A stretch of 51,535 nucleotides of DNA from DASPJR01 sp035628505 (GCA_035628505.1 DASPJR010000204.1:1-51535); one strand, 5' to 3'; numbered from the stretch's first letter, positions 18,265 to 25,996 are shown. Numbers and translations are program-made. The notes: generated by a model from the letters alone, not told the origin.

Positions 18265-18864
18265 ATGCAGCAGACGCGCTTTCAATTCCATTTAGCCACG
18301 TATTTTCTCGTGCTGCTGGCACTCGGAGCGATGCTCGGCGCCAACATTCTGCCGTCCCGCGCCACAGCCGTGAACTGGTTTGGCTATGGCAATTACACCT
18401 GTTACGGCTGGCCCTTCGCCTTCGGACTGCGCACGTCTGAGACCAGAATCCAGATCGAACTCGCGCTGCTTGCCGCAAACATGGCGGTGCTGGGCGGGAA
18501 CCTTTATCTGATCGCCATGTGTGCTGAAATCTGGTGCCGCTTCGGCTCAGACGCCTTGCCGCACGTGTACCAATCCCCTCGCGCCAACCGGATCATGATG
18601 TCGCTCGTGCCCGCCTGGGTGACCTTTCAGCTGCTCGCCAGCGCCAACCTCTCCGCCGAGCCCATCGTGTCGTGCAACATAATAAACGGTTACACTTACG
18701 GCTTTCCCGTGCGGATGCTCGAAGCCGGCGTGCAGAACTACATGCGCTGGGACGCTTTCGGCGCGAGCATCAACGCCTCTGTAGCGATCGCCGCCATCAC
18801 CGCCACGGTGCTGCTATGCCGGTGGCAGATGAGGCGACTGAGCCAGGCCCAGGACTTAAAATGA
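18265..18864 (+). CDS. Small polytopic membrane protein (PVC RFQFHL type)
   Basis: 199 residues starting MQQTRFQFHLATYFLVLLAL, with four hydrophobic spans: 11-29, about 72-92, about 108-128, and about 175-192. The R-F-Q-F-H-L-x-T opening followed at once by a membrane helix is shared with the gene at 20720-21067 and resembles small membrane proteins common in planctomycetes. No enzymatic motif is seen. It follows the L7/L12-like gene on the plus strand by 95 bp. Function unknown. Confidence 0.7.
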   Translation: MQQTRFQFHLATYFLVLLALGAMLGANILPSRATAVNWFGYGNYTCYGWPFAFGLRTSETRIQIELALLAANMAVLGGNLYLIAMCAEIWCRFGSDALPHVYQSPRANRIMMSLVPAWVTFQLLASANLSAEPIVSCNIINGYTYGFPVRMLEAGVQNYMRWDAFGASINASVAIAAITATVLLCRWQMRRLSQAQDLK

Positions 18865-18875
18865 AGCAGGAATAT

Positions 18876-19105
18876 TTCGAAAATTCAAATGATCAAAACC
18901 TGCGCCCGAAGGCGTGCGCGTTTTGAACATTTAAGTTTTCTGTGATTTAAATTTGTTTCGAATTTCGTGCTTCGGATTTCGTGCTTTTTTCCCGTCACTC
19001 GTCACCCGTCACCCGTCATCCATCACCCGTCACTTCTTTCCAGACTGCGGATCAGGAGCCGGCGCCGGCTCCCAATCCGCAATCCGAAATACGCAATCCG
19101 CAATG
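18876..19105. repeat. R3 unit, R4 heptamers and a CAATCCGAAAT 9-mer run
   Basis: 18880-18990 is an inverted R3 unit; 18991-19032 is a CGTCACC-type heptamer run in the opposite orientation to 17303; 19070-19104 is a run of 9-mers of type CAATCCGCAATCCGAAAT. The block ends 4 bp before the capsid gene stop, so three repeat families are stacked in one gap. Confidence 0.8.
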
Positions 19106-19108
19106 GGA

Positions 19109-20137
19109 CTACGCTGCCGTCGCGTTGTGGACGAGCATCGCGCAGAGCACTTCGCGGTGATCGTTGAACGCTTCGCCCCAGTTTGCGGCCGTCGCCAGGT
19201 CCGCATTGCCCGGGTTCGCCGTGGCGCTCAGCCACTTCATGCCGAACAGGTGCGGCGCGAAGTCGAAGTTGGCCAGCACGCGCCAGTACGGAGCTTCGAA
19301 GTCCAGCCGGCGTTCGGCTTCGATGCGCAGGCGCTGATGGTAGATCAGGCCCAGGCTGTTCTGCCCCAGCAGCAGCGTCTTGTACTTCTTGTAATTCTCG
19401 CCGTTGGCCAGCTTGAGGTTGTCATCGTCCACGACAACGATGCGCATGCCGAACGCCTGAGGCAGGCCGGTCACAACCGTAAAGCCGCCCACGTTCTCGA
19501 TCTTGTAGTTGCCGATCGTATCGGCCACGAGATCCGCGAACGCTTCGCTGTGGCAGACGACCGTGGTGAGCTGGTTGTAGCGGTCGCCGAGCTTCATGCG
19601 GGTGTCGTAGAGATTGGAGAGCGTCAGCTTCTCCTTCGTGCCGCTGGCCGCGTACACGTCGTTGGTGTGCGCGCCGGCCGCCGGCGTGACGATGCTCTCG
19701 AGCGCCGTCGAAGCCACCTGCAGCAGCCGCGTGCGCGCTTCGAGCGCCGCGCGGTTGCCGATCTGCCGGCCCACTTCCTGCTCGACCGATTCATGCCGCA
19801 GCCCGCGGATAAACAGGTCCTCCGTGAACTTCACCGGACCGGCGCGCCGGCGCAGAATCACCGCCTTATCTTCAGCGCCGGTGATGTCCAGATCATCGGG
19901 CGCCGAGACGCTCGTCAGATCGCGCCGGCTGATCAGCGAGCCAATGTTGGCGAAGTACGGCATATCGACAAACTGCCCGCCCCCGCCAAGGCTGCTCTGG
20001 AACTGCCCGGTGCTGAGCGTCTTAACGACGCCAAGCGCCTGGCCGAGCAGCTGCATGTTTTCCACGAACGCCGCGCTGGAGTACTCACTGGCCAGCTGCG
20101 GATCGAACGTGTAGTTCCCTACCGTCGAATACGGCAT
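19109..20137 (-). CDS. Phage-type major capsid protein
   Basis: 342 residues from an ATG with AAGGAGG at ideal spacing. It reads as a virion coat protein of the HK97-like fold: an N-terminal helical region (SSAAFVENMQLLGQ), a dsRNA-like variable centre, the segment AALEARTRLLQVASTALESI, then VVCHSEAFADLVADTIGNYKIE and GMRIVVVDDDNL, and a C-terminal beta region with LDFEAPYWRVLANFDFAPHLFGMKW. No prohead protease gene or in-frame protease domain is visible, so an uncleaved coat of the P22 or N4-type group fits better than HK97 itself. The gene follows the scaffold-like gene in transcription order. Confidence 0.8.
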   Translation of the reverse strand: MPYSTVGNYTFDPQLASEYSSAAFVENMQLLGQALGVVKTLSTGQFQSSLGGGGQFVDMPYFANIGSLISRRDLTSVSAPDDLDITGAEDKAVILRRRAGPVKFTEDLFIRGLRHESVEQEVGRQIGNRAALEARTRLLQVASTALESIVTPAAGAHTNDVYAASGTKEKLTLSNLYDTRMKLGDRYNQLTTVVCHSEAFADLVADTIGNYKIENVGGFTVVTGLPQAFGMRIVVVDDDNLKLANGENYKKYKTLLLGQNSLGLIYHQRLRIEAERRLDFEAPYWRVLANFDFAPHLFGMKWLSATANPGNADLATAANWGEAFNDHREVLCAMLVHNATAA

Positions 20138-20174
20138 GGTCCGTCCTCCTTATGATGGCCCGCATCGGCGAGCC

Positions 20175-20395
20175 GAGTTTTTTTATTTCGGATTGCGAAT
20201 TTCGGATCGCGTTGGGTGGCCCGGACGACGCAGTCGTCTGGGCGCGCCAGCGCAAGAGGTTACATCCTGCGTACTGCATCCAGCGCGCGCGTCGCCCACG
20301 CTGTTGGTGGCTGCGATAACGCTGCTGGTATGGTGGGCGTTCTCAACACGACTTCACCACGGAGACACAAAGAACACACAGTTTCACAGAGAACA
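20175..20395. repeat. R5 repeat followed by an R2 copy
   Basis: 20214-20330 (GGTGGCCCGGACGACG, CGCAAGAGGTTACATCCTGC) matches the R5 unit at 39831-39980. 20343-20395 is an R2 copy (CAACACGACTTCACCACGGA). A 9-mer run of the CGGATTGCGAATTT type lies at 20184-20212. Confidence 0.75.
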
Positions 20396-20439
20396 GCATG
20401 TCATTCAAAAAGTTCCACTCTTCCCTCTCAGGGAACGTG

Positions 20440-20695
20440 GGGGGTAGGTTTGTGCCGACCGGCATCTACTAACCCCCGGCTTCAGCCGGGGGTCGCAACG
20501 CAAAATCCATGTTTTTTAGCCGGATTCATCCGGCTTGTCTGAAATGCAAAGGCTTTAGCCACTAAGCTGAAAGGGCTGAAGCCCAGCCTCGGTTGAGGTA
20601 ACCCCGCTGAAGCGGGGTAAAGGGATTTAATCGACTTTCATCCCCCCGGCTGAAGCCGGGGGTTAGTACGATCGAAGCGGGGGGGTTAGGTCTTT
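20440..20695. repeat. Multi-hairpin REP-like array
   Basis: At least five GC-rich palindromes are stacked in about 250 bp: ACCCCCGGCTTCAGCCGGGG (20474-20493, a near-perfect palindrome that extends to GGT), AAGCCGGATTCATCCGGCTT, GGGCTGAAGCCC, ACCCCGCTGAAGCGGGGT, and CCCCCGGCTGAAGCCGGGGG. All share GGCTGAAGCC or its partner strand. The arrangement resembles mosaic REP elements that RAYT (TnpA-REP) transposases are thought to move; no such transposase is in the window. Confidence 0.8.
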
Positions 20696-20719
20696 ACAGC
20701 CGCGCCCGCTCGGGGTTCA

Positions 20720-21067
20720 ATGGATGACATGAAGCCCCGCTTCCAACTCCACCTCTCCACCTGCCTGGTGCTGATGTTCGTGGCTGGCGCGATTATCTGG
20801 CTAAACCTGAGAGCCGTGCGGACTGACCAGCTCGATATATCAGCGAGTGAAGTGAACAGGATTTTCAATCATGGCTGGCCGTGCATCGCATGGACATCGA
20901 CAAGACCGTGTGCAACAGAAAAGCCAGTGCTCTATCGGGGAATCGCAGTAAACGTTCTTGTCGGGCTGGCCATTCTCGCTGCCGTCGCGGTCGGCTGCGA
21001 GCTCCTTCAGCGCCGTCGCTTGTTACGCAGCACGCTTTCCCAGCCCGCGGCTAACCCCTCTCCCTAA
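20720..21067 (+). CDS. Small membrane protein (PVC RFQLHL type), paralogue of 18265-18864
   Basis: 115 residues. MKPRFQLHLSTCLVLMFVAG (from the second ATG at 20729) gives the same opening as the gene at 18265, followed by one membrane span, a short periplasmic-type segment, and a second span (VLVGLAILAAVAVGCELL) before a basic tail. Function is unknown. It is a plus-strand cargo gene between the capsid and scaffold-like genes and is bounded by a hairpin array upstream and a REP hairpin that overlaps its 3' end. Confidence 0.65.
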   Translation: MDDMKPRFQLHLSTCLVLMFVAGAIIWLNLRAVRTDQLDISASEVNRIFNHGWPCIAWTSTRPCATEKPVLYRGIAVNVLVGLAILAAVAVGCELLQRRRLLRSTLSQPAANPSP

Positions 21068-21245
21068 CCCTCTCCCGCAGGGGGAGAGGGGACCGCGCCT
21101 TCTGCTCGCGAATTTGTCCGGACAGCCCATCGGAAATCCGAGATCCGCGATCTGAAATCCCAAACCCTTCTCCCTTCTCTGTGGTCCTCTGTGTCCTCTG
21201 TGACCTCTGTGTCCTCTGTGTCTCCGTGGTGAAGTCGTGTTCAAA
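21051..21245. repeat. Single REP arm, 9-mer run and R2 copy
   Basis: 21051-21097 is one arm (CCCTCTCCCTAACCCTCTCC, hairpin GGGGGAGAGGGG) of the composite element found paired elsewhere; it covers the last codons of the membrane protein gene. 21127-21160 is a CGGAAATCCGAGATCC run. 21176-21245 is an R2 copy on the minus strand with extra CTCTGTGTC units. Confidence 0.75.
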
Positions 21246-21284
21246 CCACCCACACCACCAGCAGCACAACACAAGCACCAGAGG

Positions 21285-21812
21285 CTAAACCCCAAAGTGC
21301 GCCGCGCGCAGCCGCTCAAGTTCCTCGCGGCGTTCGTGAACGTACTCGCGCAGCTTCGCCGCATTTTCCGGGCGCAGCAGTTCCGCGTACGTGATCGCGC
21401 TCGACACAGCGCCGCCGCTGCTGCCGCCGGCTCCGCTTCCGCCGAAGACCCGCGCGCGCACCCAGTGCGGCTTGCGTGCGGCAAGCTGCTTCGCCGCTTC
21501 GCTGAGCGGCATTCGCGTAACCGCCGGCGCGTCCGCGCCGGCCGCCGCCCTTCCCCCCTCTCCTTTTAGGAGAGGGGCCGGGGGAGAGGTCAGCGCCACG
21601 ATCCAGTTCCCCTCCGCATCCCGCTCCGCTTTTGCGGCGAGTTCACGGTATGCATCTTCCGGATCGAACCAGTCGACCGTTCCGAGCGCCTTGCGCAAAG
21701 CGAGCTCGCGCTCGGCCGTTTCGGCGCGCTGGCGAAGTGTGTCGAGTTCGGCCGAGCTCGGCGCAGCAGAATTGTTCTCAACCGGAACCTCATTGGTCAC
21801 ATCATCAGACAT
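21285..21812 (-). CDS. Scaffold-like phage-head protein with an in-frame repeat insertion
   Basis: 175 residues from an ATG with GGAGG upstream. Acidic N-terminus, a coiled-coil stretch (DTLRQRAETAERELALRKAL), a glycine/serine-rich linker, and a C-terminal helix pair (LREYVHERREELERLRAA). This composition and the place between portal and capsid genes fit a scaffold or capsid-assembly protein. Residues 74-88 (LTSPPAPLLKGEG) are coded by a hairpin repeat at 21550-21593 identical in type to those in the portal gene, joined to an Ala/Gly tract. The frame is kept across the insertion. Scaffold assignment is by context. Confidence 0.6.
   Translation of the reverse strand: MSDDVTNEVPVENNSAAPSSAELDTLRQRAETAERELALRKALGTVDWFDPEDAYRELAAKAERDAEGNWIVALTSPPAPLLKGEGGRAAAGADAPAVTRMPLSEAAKQLAARKPHWVRARVFGGSGAGGSSGGAVSSAITYAELLRPENAAKLREYVHERREELERLRAAHFGV
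21550..21593. repeat. In-frame hairpin repeat inside the scaffold-like gene
   Basis: CCCCTCTCC/GGAGAGGGG stem around TTTTA, followed by CCGGGGGAGAGGTCA. On the coding strand it yields LTSPPAPLLKGEG. It is the same unit as at 22396-22440. Confidence 0.9.
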
Positions 21813-21838
21813 CGTCGTTCCTCCGTTTGCTGTTGTTT

Positions 21839-22071
21839 CCCCTCCCCTTGCGGGAGGGGGTAGGGGGAGGGGTTAGCCGTCGGCGAACAGAACAGAATTT
21901 TTCATTTCACAGTTGTCAGTTTTCATTTCTCATCTACAGCTTTCGATTCGTGCGCTGATCAAATGAGAGATGACAAGTGAGAACTAGAAATGAGAATTTC
22001 TGTTTTGGAACGCGCAATCTACATCAACGGCTAACCCCTCACCCTAACCCTCTCCCGCAAGGGGAGAGGGG
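21839..22071. repeat. Composite nested-palindrome element A1
   Basis: Outer arms of about 42 bp: CCCCTCCCCTTGCGGGAGGG... at 21839-21880 and its inverted partner ending at 22071. Inner arms: CAGAATTTTTCATTTCACAG (21889 on) and, inverted, ATGAGAATTTCTGTTTTGG (21992 on). Each outer arm is itself a hairpin around TTGCGGG. It fills the gap between the scaffold-like start and the portal stop. Confidence 0.88.
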
Positions 22072-22149
22072 ACCGCGCCAACTGCTTGCGGAAATCGTCC
22101 GCACATCCAATCCGCAATCCGAAATCCGCAATCCGAAATTCTTGGTCTC

Positions 22150-23808
22150 TTAGCGTCTTGAGGTGAGCTTCTCGCCTTTGAATGCGAAAGCCTCCCGCTC
22201 GCGGGCGAGCGCCTCGCGCGTTTGCGCGGGCAGAACGCCGAGCGACGTTTCGAGACGCTGCAGAGCGGTCTTGGCGAGTTGCGTCTGTCCGAATTGCGCG
22301 GCGACCTGCAGCAGCTTCTCCGCGCCATCGATCGCTTCCGCCGGCGTCGTGACATCGAACGTCTCCGGCAGCCGCACCACCACACTCTGCGCCGCCGTTC
22401 TCCCCTCTCCTTTTAGGAGAGGGGCCGGGGGAGAGGTCAACGCCAGGTTCAAACAGCGCGTGAGAAACGGTTCGAGTGCGCGCGCCAGCATGAACAGGAT
22501 GCGCTCTTCGCCGGTTTTAAACCGCCAGGCCTGAGCCACGCCGCTGACTTCGCGCGGAATCGCAGCGGCCTCATCACCGCCCGATCCAGCCGCACGCGCC
22601 TGCGCCGCGAACAGACTGTGCGCGCGGAAGAGCAGCTCGATGCCCGTTGGATCGAGCTGCACAAATTTCAGTTCTTCAGCATTCTCCACTCCCGGCCGGC
22701 CGTTGCGCAGCGGAATGTAGCGCGTGGCGCCCAGGCCCAGCCGCGTGAGCTCCTCATCGGAGCGCGACGTTGACAGCGTGAGAATCGGATTGCCAAGCAG
22801 AAACAGATCCCACACCAGATCACTGAGCACGCGCGAGGCCGCGATGTCGGCCTCAGCCGAGCGCAGCAGCATCGAGCGGCCGATGCCGTCCGCCGCGGGA
22901 AACGGATGCAGAAAGACGACCGGCACTTCGCCAAAGCCATGAGCGATCGGCTCATCCGCATAAATCTTCATCCCCGATGCGGCGCCGTTCGTGAGCGCGG
23001 CGCCAGCCGCCGCTCCGCCGTTCTCCCCCTTCCCTCCCAGGGAAGGGGGCCGGGGGGTTAGGTCAGCGCTGCACACGCGGTACACATGAATATGCGTGCG
23101 GTCAACGATGCGGAACACGCGCACGATCTCCGGCGCCGCGTCCCAGCTTCGCCGCCACACTTCCTCTTCGCCGAACTTCACCCACGCGAGCAAGCCGTCG
23201 CTTCCGAAGTCCCAATCCAGAATCTCCGGCGCGCCGTACAGCGCGATGTAAGGCCGCCCGAGATTGCGCGCGCTCGCCTCCGCCTGCGAGACTTCCCGCG
23301 CAGTGTCGTGCTCCCCCTTCCCTCCCAGGGAAGGGGGCCGGGGGGTTAGGTCCTCCGGCAGCGGATCGCGATCGATCAGCGCGGCGCAGAACCCGTGACT
23401 CTGCGCCAGGCACGCCGCCTGCACCGCTAGGTCCTCAAACGAACAGTGCCGCCTTCCCGCGTGCGCGAGAAAATTTTCGAGGCGCGACGCCGTTCCCCTC
23501 TCCCCGTCGTTACGGAGAGGGGCCGGGGGTGAGGTCTCCACCTGCAGCCGCGTCTTAAACAGCGCGCCCAGCCGTGAAGCGAGCAGTTGCGGCGTCTGTG
23601 GAAAAAAGGGCGTAAGTTCCATGCGCAGGCTGTATTCACTCTGCGGCTCGAGGCGCCCCTTCGGAAAATACGAGCTGTACCAGCCATCCGCGCCGCGCTT
23701 CTTGATGCGCCCGGCGAGCACGTCATCGACCAGCCGCCACGATGGCTCGAGGTGATCCAGTCCCGGCCGGCGAGCGGCCAGGCTTGTATAGAAATCCATA
23801 TCGGGCAT
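22150..23808 (-). CDS. Phage portal protein (DUF4055-like) with four in-frame repeat insertions
   Basis: 552 residues from an ATG with AAGGAGA. The N-terminus (RLVDDVLAGRIKKRGADGWY, FPKGRLEPQSEYSLR, FFPQTPQLLASRLGALF) follows the portal-type pattern of DUF4055 proteins. The core continues with HGFGEVPVVFL and a long helix at SMLLRSAEADIAASRVLSD. A portal forms the dodecameric DNA entry ring of the capsid. Four repeat-coded segments lie at about residues 92-107 (TSPPAPLRNDGE), 153-167 and 249-263 (both DLTPRPPSLGGKGE) and 457-471 (LTSPPAPLLKGEG). All keep frame and contain no stop. Without them the length would be about 490, near the usual family size. Confidence 0.72.
   Translation of the reverse strand: MPDMDFYTSLAARRPGLDHLEPSWRLVDDVLAGRIKKRGADGWYSSYFPKGRLEPQSEYSLRMELTPFFPQTPQLLASRLGALFKTRLQVETSPPAPLRNDGERGTASRLENFLAHAGRRHCSFEDLAVQAACLAQSHGFCAALIDRDPLPEDLTPRPPSLGGKGEHDTAREVSQAEASARNLGRPYIALYGAPEILDWDFGSDGLLAWVKFGEEEVWRRSWDAAPEIVRVFRIVDRTHIHVYRVCSADLTPRPPSLGGKGENGGAAAGAALTNGAASGMKIYADEPIAHGFGEVPVVFLHPFPAADGIGRSMLLRSAEADIAASRVLSDLVWDLFLLGNPILTLSTSRSDEELTRLGLGATRYIPLRNGRPGVENAEELKFVQLDPTGIELLFRAHSLFAAQARAAGSGGDEAAAIPREVSGVAQAWRFKTGEERILFMLARALEPFLTRCLNLALTSPPAPLLKGEGRTAAQSVVVRLPETFDVTTPAEAIDGAEKLLQVAAQFGQTQLAKTALQRLETSLGVLPAQTREALAREREAFAFKGEKLTSRR
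22396..22440. repeat. In-frame hairpin repeat 4 inside the portal gene
   Basis: Stem CCCCTCTCC/GGAGAGGGG then CCGGGGGAGAGGTCA; codes LTSPPAPLLKGEG in the portal. Same type as the copy in the scaffold-like gene. Confidence 0.9.
23020..23064. repeat. In-frame hairpin repeat 3 inside the portal gene
   Basis: CCCCCTTCCCTCCCAGGGAA with GGGGGCCGGGGGGTTAGGTC; codes DLTPRPPSLGGKGE. Nearly identical to the copy at 23308-23352, so the two may share a recent source. Confidence 0.9.
23308..23352. repeat. In-frame hairpin repeat 2 inside the portal gene
   Basis: CCCCCTTCCCTCCCAGGGAA then GGGGGCCGGGGGGTTAGGTC; codes DLTPRPPSLGGKGE in the portal. Confidence 0.9.
23488..23535. repeat. In-frame hairpin repeat 1 inside the portal gene
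   Basis: CCCCTCTCCCCGTCGTTACGG then AGAGGGGCCGGGGGTGAGGT; codes ETSPPAPLRNDGERG. A diverged version of the same family with a longer loop. Confidence 0.88.
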
Positions 23809-23834
23809 TCGTTTTCTCCTTTGTCTTTTGTGTT

Positions 23835-24068
23835 CCCCTCCCCTTGCGGGAGGGGGTAGGGGGAGGGGTTAGCCGTCGGCGAACAGAACAGAATTTTTCA
23901 TTTCACAGCTGTCAATTTTCATTTCTCATCTACAGCTTCGGATTCGTGCGCTCATCAAATGAGAGATGACAAGTGAGAACTTAGAAATGAGAAATTCTGT
24001 TGTGGAACGCGCAATCTACATCAACGGCTAACCCCTCACCCTAACCCTCTCCCGCAAGGGGAGAGGGG
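23835..24068. repeat. Composite nested-palindrome element A2
   Basis: Outer and inner arms match A1 almost base for base (left arm starting CCCCTCCCCTTGCGGG, right arm ending GGGGAGAGGGG, inner CAGAATTTTTCATTTCACAG and its inverted partner). It fills the gap between the portal start and the terminase stop. Confidence 0.88.
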
Positions 24069-24130
24069 ACCGTCTGTTCTGCTCGGCCAATTTTTTCCTG
24101 CTGTTCTTGGCGCCTTGGCGTCTTGGCGGT

Positions 24131-25522
24131 TCAAAACATCCCGTCCCGCAGCGGGTTGCCTGTTGTCACGCTCCACAAGCCGCGCGCCTTGAAGCCCCAC
24201 CACGCCATCGCCAGGGCCATCACGCAGTCGTCGTGAACACCTTCGGGCGCGGCGTAGTTGTAGTGAACCGTGCCCAGCGCGTCGCGTGTTTCGTTCAGCG
24301 CAAAGGCTTTCAACTCATTGATGAGCTCGGGAATTTTCGTGAGCTTGATCTCGCGGTGTGAGAACGCGCAGCTCAGGCCCGTGATGATCTCCCGCCGCGA
24401 GCTGGGCGTGAATAGAAAACGCTCGACCTTCACGCGCGGAATTTTTTCGATCATCTCCACGACCGGGCCGCCGATGCCCGTTTCGTCAATCACGCAGGGG
24501 CCGGGAAACGCTTCCAGATGCGCGGCGATGCGGTCACGCTGCTCGTCCCACTCCATCTTGTTGAAACGCCCGAAGCCTTCGACGCGTTTGGTGCGGCAGT
24601 TCAGGCTGCAGAGCACCGAAAAGTTCAGGCGCTGGCCCAGGTCGATGCCGGTGATGTACGGAAATCCCGGCACGCCGCGAAAGAGGCGCTCGCCGTCGAT
24701 GGCCTCATCGATGCGCGTAAACGCCGCGTTCACGCCGTCGATGAACTGCGCTTCGAACTCCTGGCGAAACTCGTCCTCGCTCATCTCGCGCCTGAATTCT
24801 TCCACGTCTTCGGTGCGAATCGCCGGATTCGCATTCGTAGCCAGCTGCAGCGACGCATAGCCGCTGGCGCCGTCGGGCTCCTGGCCGAGCACATAGACAC
24901 GGTGCAGCCAGTTGCGCGTGCCGCGAGGCGTGCCGAGGATGAACGCTTCACCGCGCGAATCGAGCAGCATCGGCTTGAGCACCATTTTCCAGGTGTAATC
25001 GCTCACGTCGGCGGCCTCATCGACGACGAGCAGATCCAGGCCAGCGCCGCGCAGGTTGTCCGGCAGATGCGCGCTTTTGAATTCAATGCGCGACTCATTC
25101 GAACAGATCAGCGCATGCTCGCTCTTGAGGTGCTTCCAGACGAGCGGCTCATCGGTTGCGCGACCGTCCCGGACGCCCTGCTCAGCTTTCCCCTTCCCTC
25201 TTCTCCTCTCCGTGGCCTCCGTGCTCTCCGTGCCTCCGTGTTGAAGACGTGTTCCGTTCGCGTCCTCAACCGGCTTGAACAGCACCCACGCCGCGACTTC
25301 ACGTTCGACGCGGTCGGACTGTTCCTGCACAGGCGAGATCCACCACACGCGCTGCTTCTCTTTTTCGCTGCAGCGCTGCACCGCGGCGATCGCAGCGGCA
25401 ATCGTTTTTCCAAAGCGCCGCCCGCACACCGCGACGCGGTAACGGCCAGGCAGGCTCAGCAATTTTTTCTGGCCCTCGTGCGGCACAGGAACACCGCCGG
25501 TCGCGGATTTATCTTCAGACAT
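24131..25522 (-). CDS. Phage terminase large subunit with an in-frame R2 insertion
   Basis: 463 residues from the ATG at 25522 (AAGGAG site; upstream frame is repeat DNA). ATPase motifs: Walker A GRRFGKT (34-40), Walker B LLVVDE with Asp168-Glu169, motif III GTPRGT. The RNase H-like nuclease shows the acidic residues in TGIDLGQ, CVIDETGIGG and VHDDCVMALAMAW. It would pump DNA into the head and cut it. Residues about 88-115 (LQHGGTESTEATERRRGKGK) are coded by an R2 repeat at 25188-25262 between Walker A and Walker B, with frame kept. All catalytic residues I looked for are present. It lies directly upstream of the portal gene in transcription order. Confidence 0.93.
   Translation of the reverse strand: MSEDKSATGGVPVPHEGQKKLLSLPGRYRVAVCGRRFGKTIAAAIAAVQRCSEKEKQRVWWISPVQEQSDRVEREVAAWVLFKPVEDANGTRLQHGGTESTEATERRRGKGKAEQGVRDGRATDEPLVWKHLKSEHALICSNESRIEFKSAHLPDNLRGAGLDLLVVDEAADVSDYTWKMVLKPMLLDSRGEAFILGTPRGTRNWLHRVYVLGQEPDGASGYASLQLATNANPAIRTEDVEEFRREMSEDEFRQEFEAQFIDGVNAAFTRIDEAIDGERLFRGVPGFPYITGIDLGQRLNFSVLCSLNCRTKRVEGFGRFNKMEWDEQRDRIAAHLEAFPGPCVIDETGIGGPVVEMIEKIPRVKVERFLFTPSSRREIITGLSCAFSHREIKLTKIPELINELKAFALNETRDALGTVHYNYAAPEGVHDDCVMALAMAWWGFKARGLWSVTTGNPLRDGMF
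25188..25262 (-). repeat. In-frame R2 repeat inside the terminase gene
   Basis: On the minus strand it reads GGAACACGTCTTCAACACGG then AGGCACGGAGAGCACGGAGG, the R2 consensus. It codes the Thr/Glu/Gly-rich segment between Walker A and Walker B of the terminase. Confidence 0.9.
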
Positions 25523-25534
25523 GCGGGCTCCTTT

Positions 25535-25740
25535 GCTTGTGACGGGTGACGAGTGGCGAGTGACGAGTGACGACGGAAAGCACGAAATCCGAAGCACGAA
25601 ATTCGAAACAAATTCAAATGAATGAAGACGCTAATGTTCAAAACAACCGCGCATAAACTTGCGACGCCGCAGTTTTGATCATTCGCACATTTCTGTTTCG
25701 GATTTCTTTCGGATTTCGTAATTCGTGCTTCGGATTTTTA
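25535..25740. repeat. R4 heptamers plus R3 inverted unit
   Basis: 25535-25573 is a GTGACGA/GTGACGG run; 25573-25740 is an R3 unit with arms GCACGAAATCCGAAGCACGA (left) and its inverted partner (right, TTTCGGATTTCGTAATTCGT) around a spacer. It fills the gap upstream of the terminase. Confidence 0.85.
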
Positions 25741-25744
25741 GAAC

Positions 25745-25996
25745 TCAGCGTCTCTGTGCCTCAGCTGTGAAATCTCCCCCGCCCAGCCGTTCCTGCGTTT
25801 TCATCTGCAGCGCGGCGCTCATCGCGCCGAGCAGGATTGGCGAGCCTTTCAGCGCGTAGTGCCACGCGTCGCCTTCTTCTTCAGCGCGTACGCAGACGAC
25901 CATGCAGCCGAGCGTGCGGCGGCGCAGTTCATCGATGAGTTCATTTGTCGAGGCGCACGACAGCGCGCCCGCGGTCTCGCGAGTTCGAGAGGGCAT
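25745..25996 (-). CDS. Small module protein with a repeat-derived C-terminus
   Basis: 83 residues from an ATG with AGGAGA. The core (STNELIDELRRRTLGCMVVCVRAEEEGDAW, then YALKGSPILLGAMSAALQM) is a compact helix-strand-helix and is not recognised as a named family. The place just before the terminase is where small terminase subunits or packaging accessory proteins often lie, but no HTH is evident. The last residues (GGDFTAEAQRR) and the stop codon are supplied by an R2 repeat, so the original C-terminus has been replaced. Confidence 0.58.
   Translation of the reverse strand: MPSRTRETAGALSCASTNELIDELRRRTLGCMVVCVRAEEEGDAWHYALKGSPILLGAMSAALQMKTQERLGGGDFTAEAQRR

Noticed and set aside
19109..20137. 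Encapsulin instead of a phage capsid protein
   Set aside because: A terminase, portal and scaffold-like gene in canonical order argue for a DNA-packaging head, and no cargo enzyme is adjacent.
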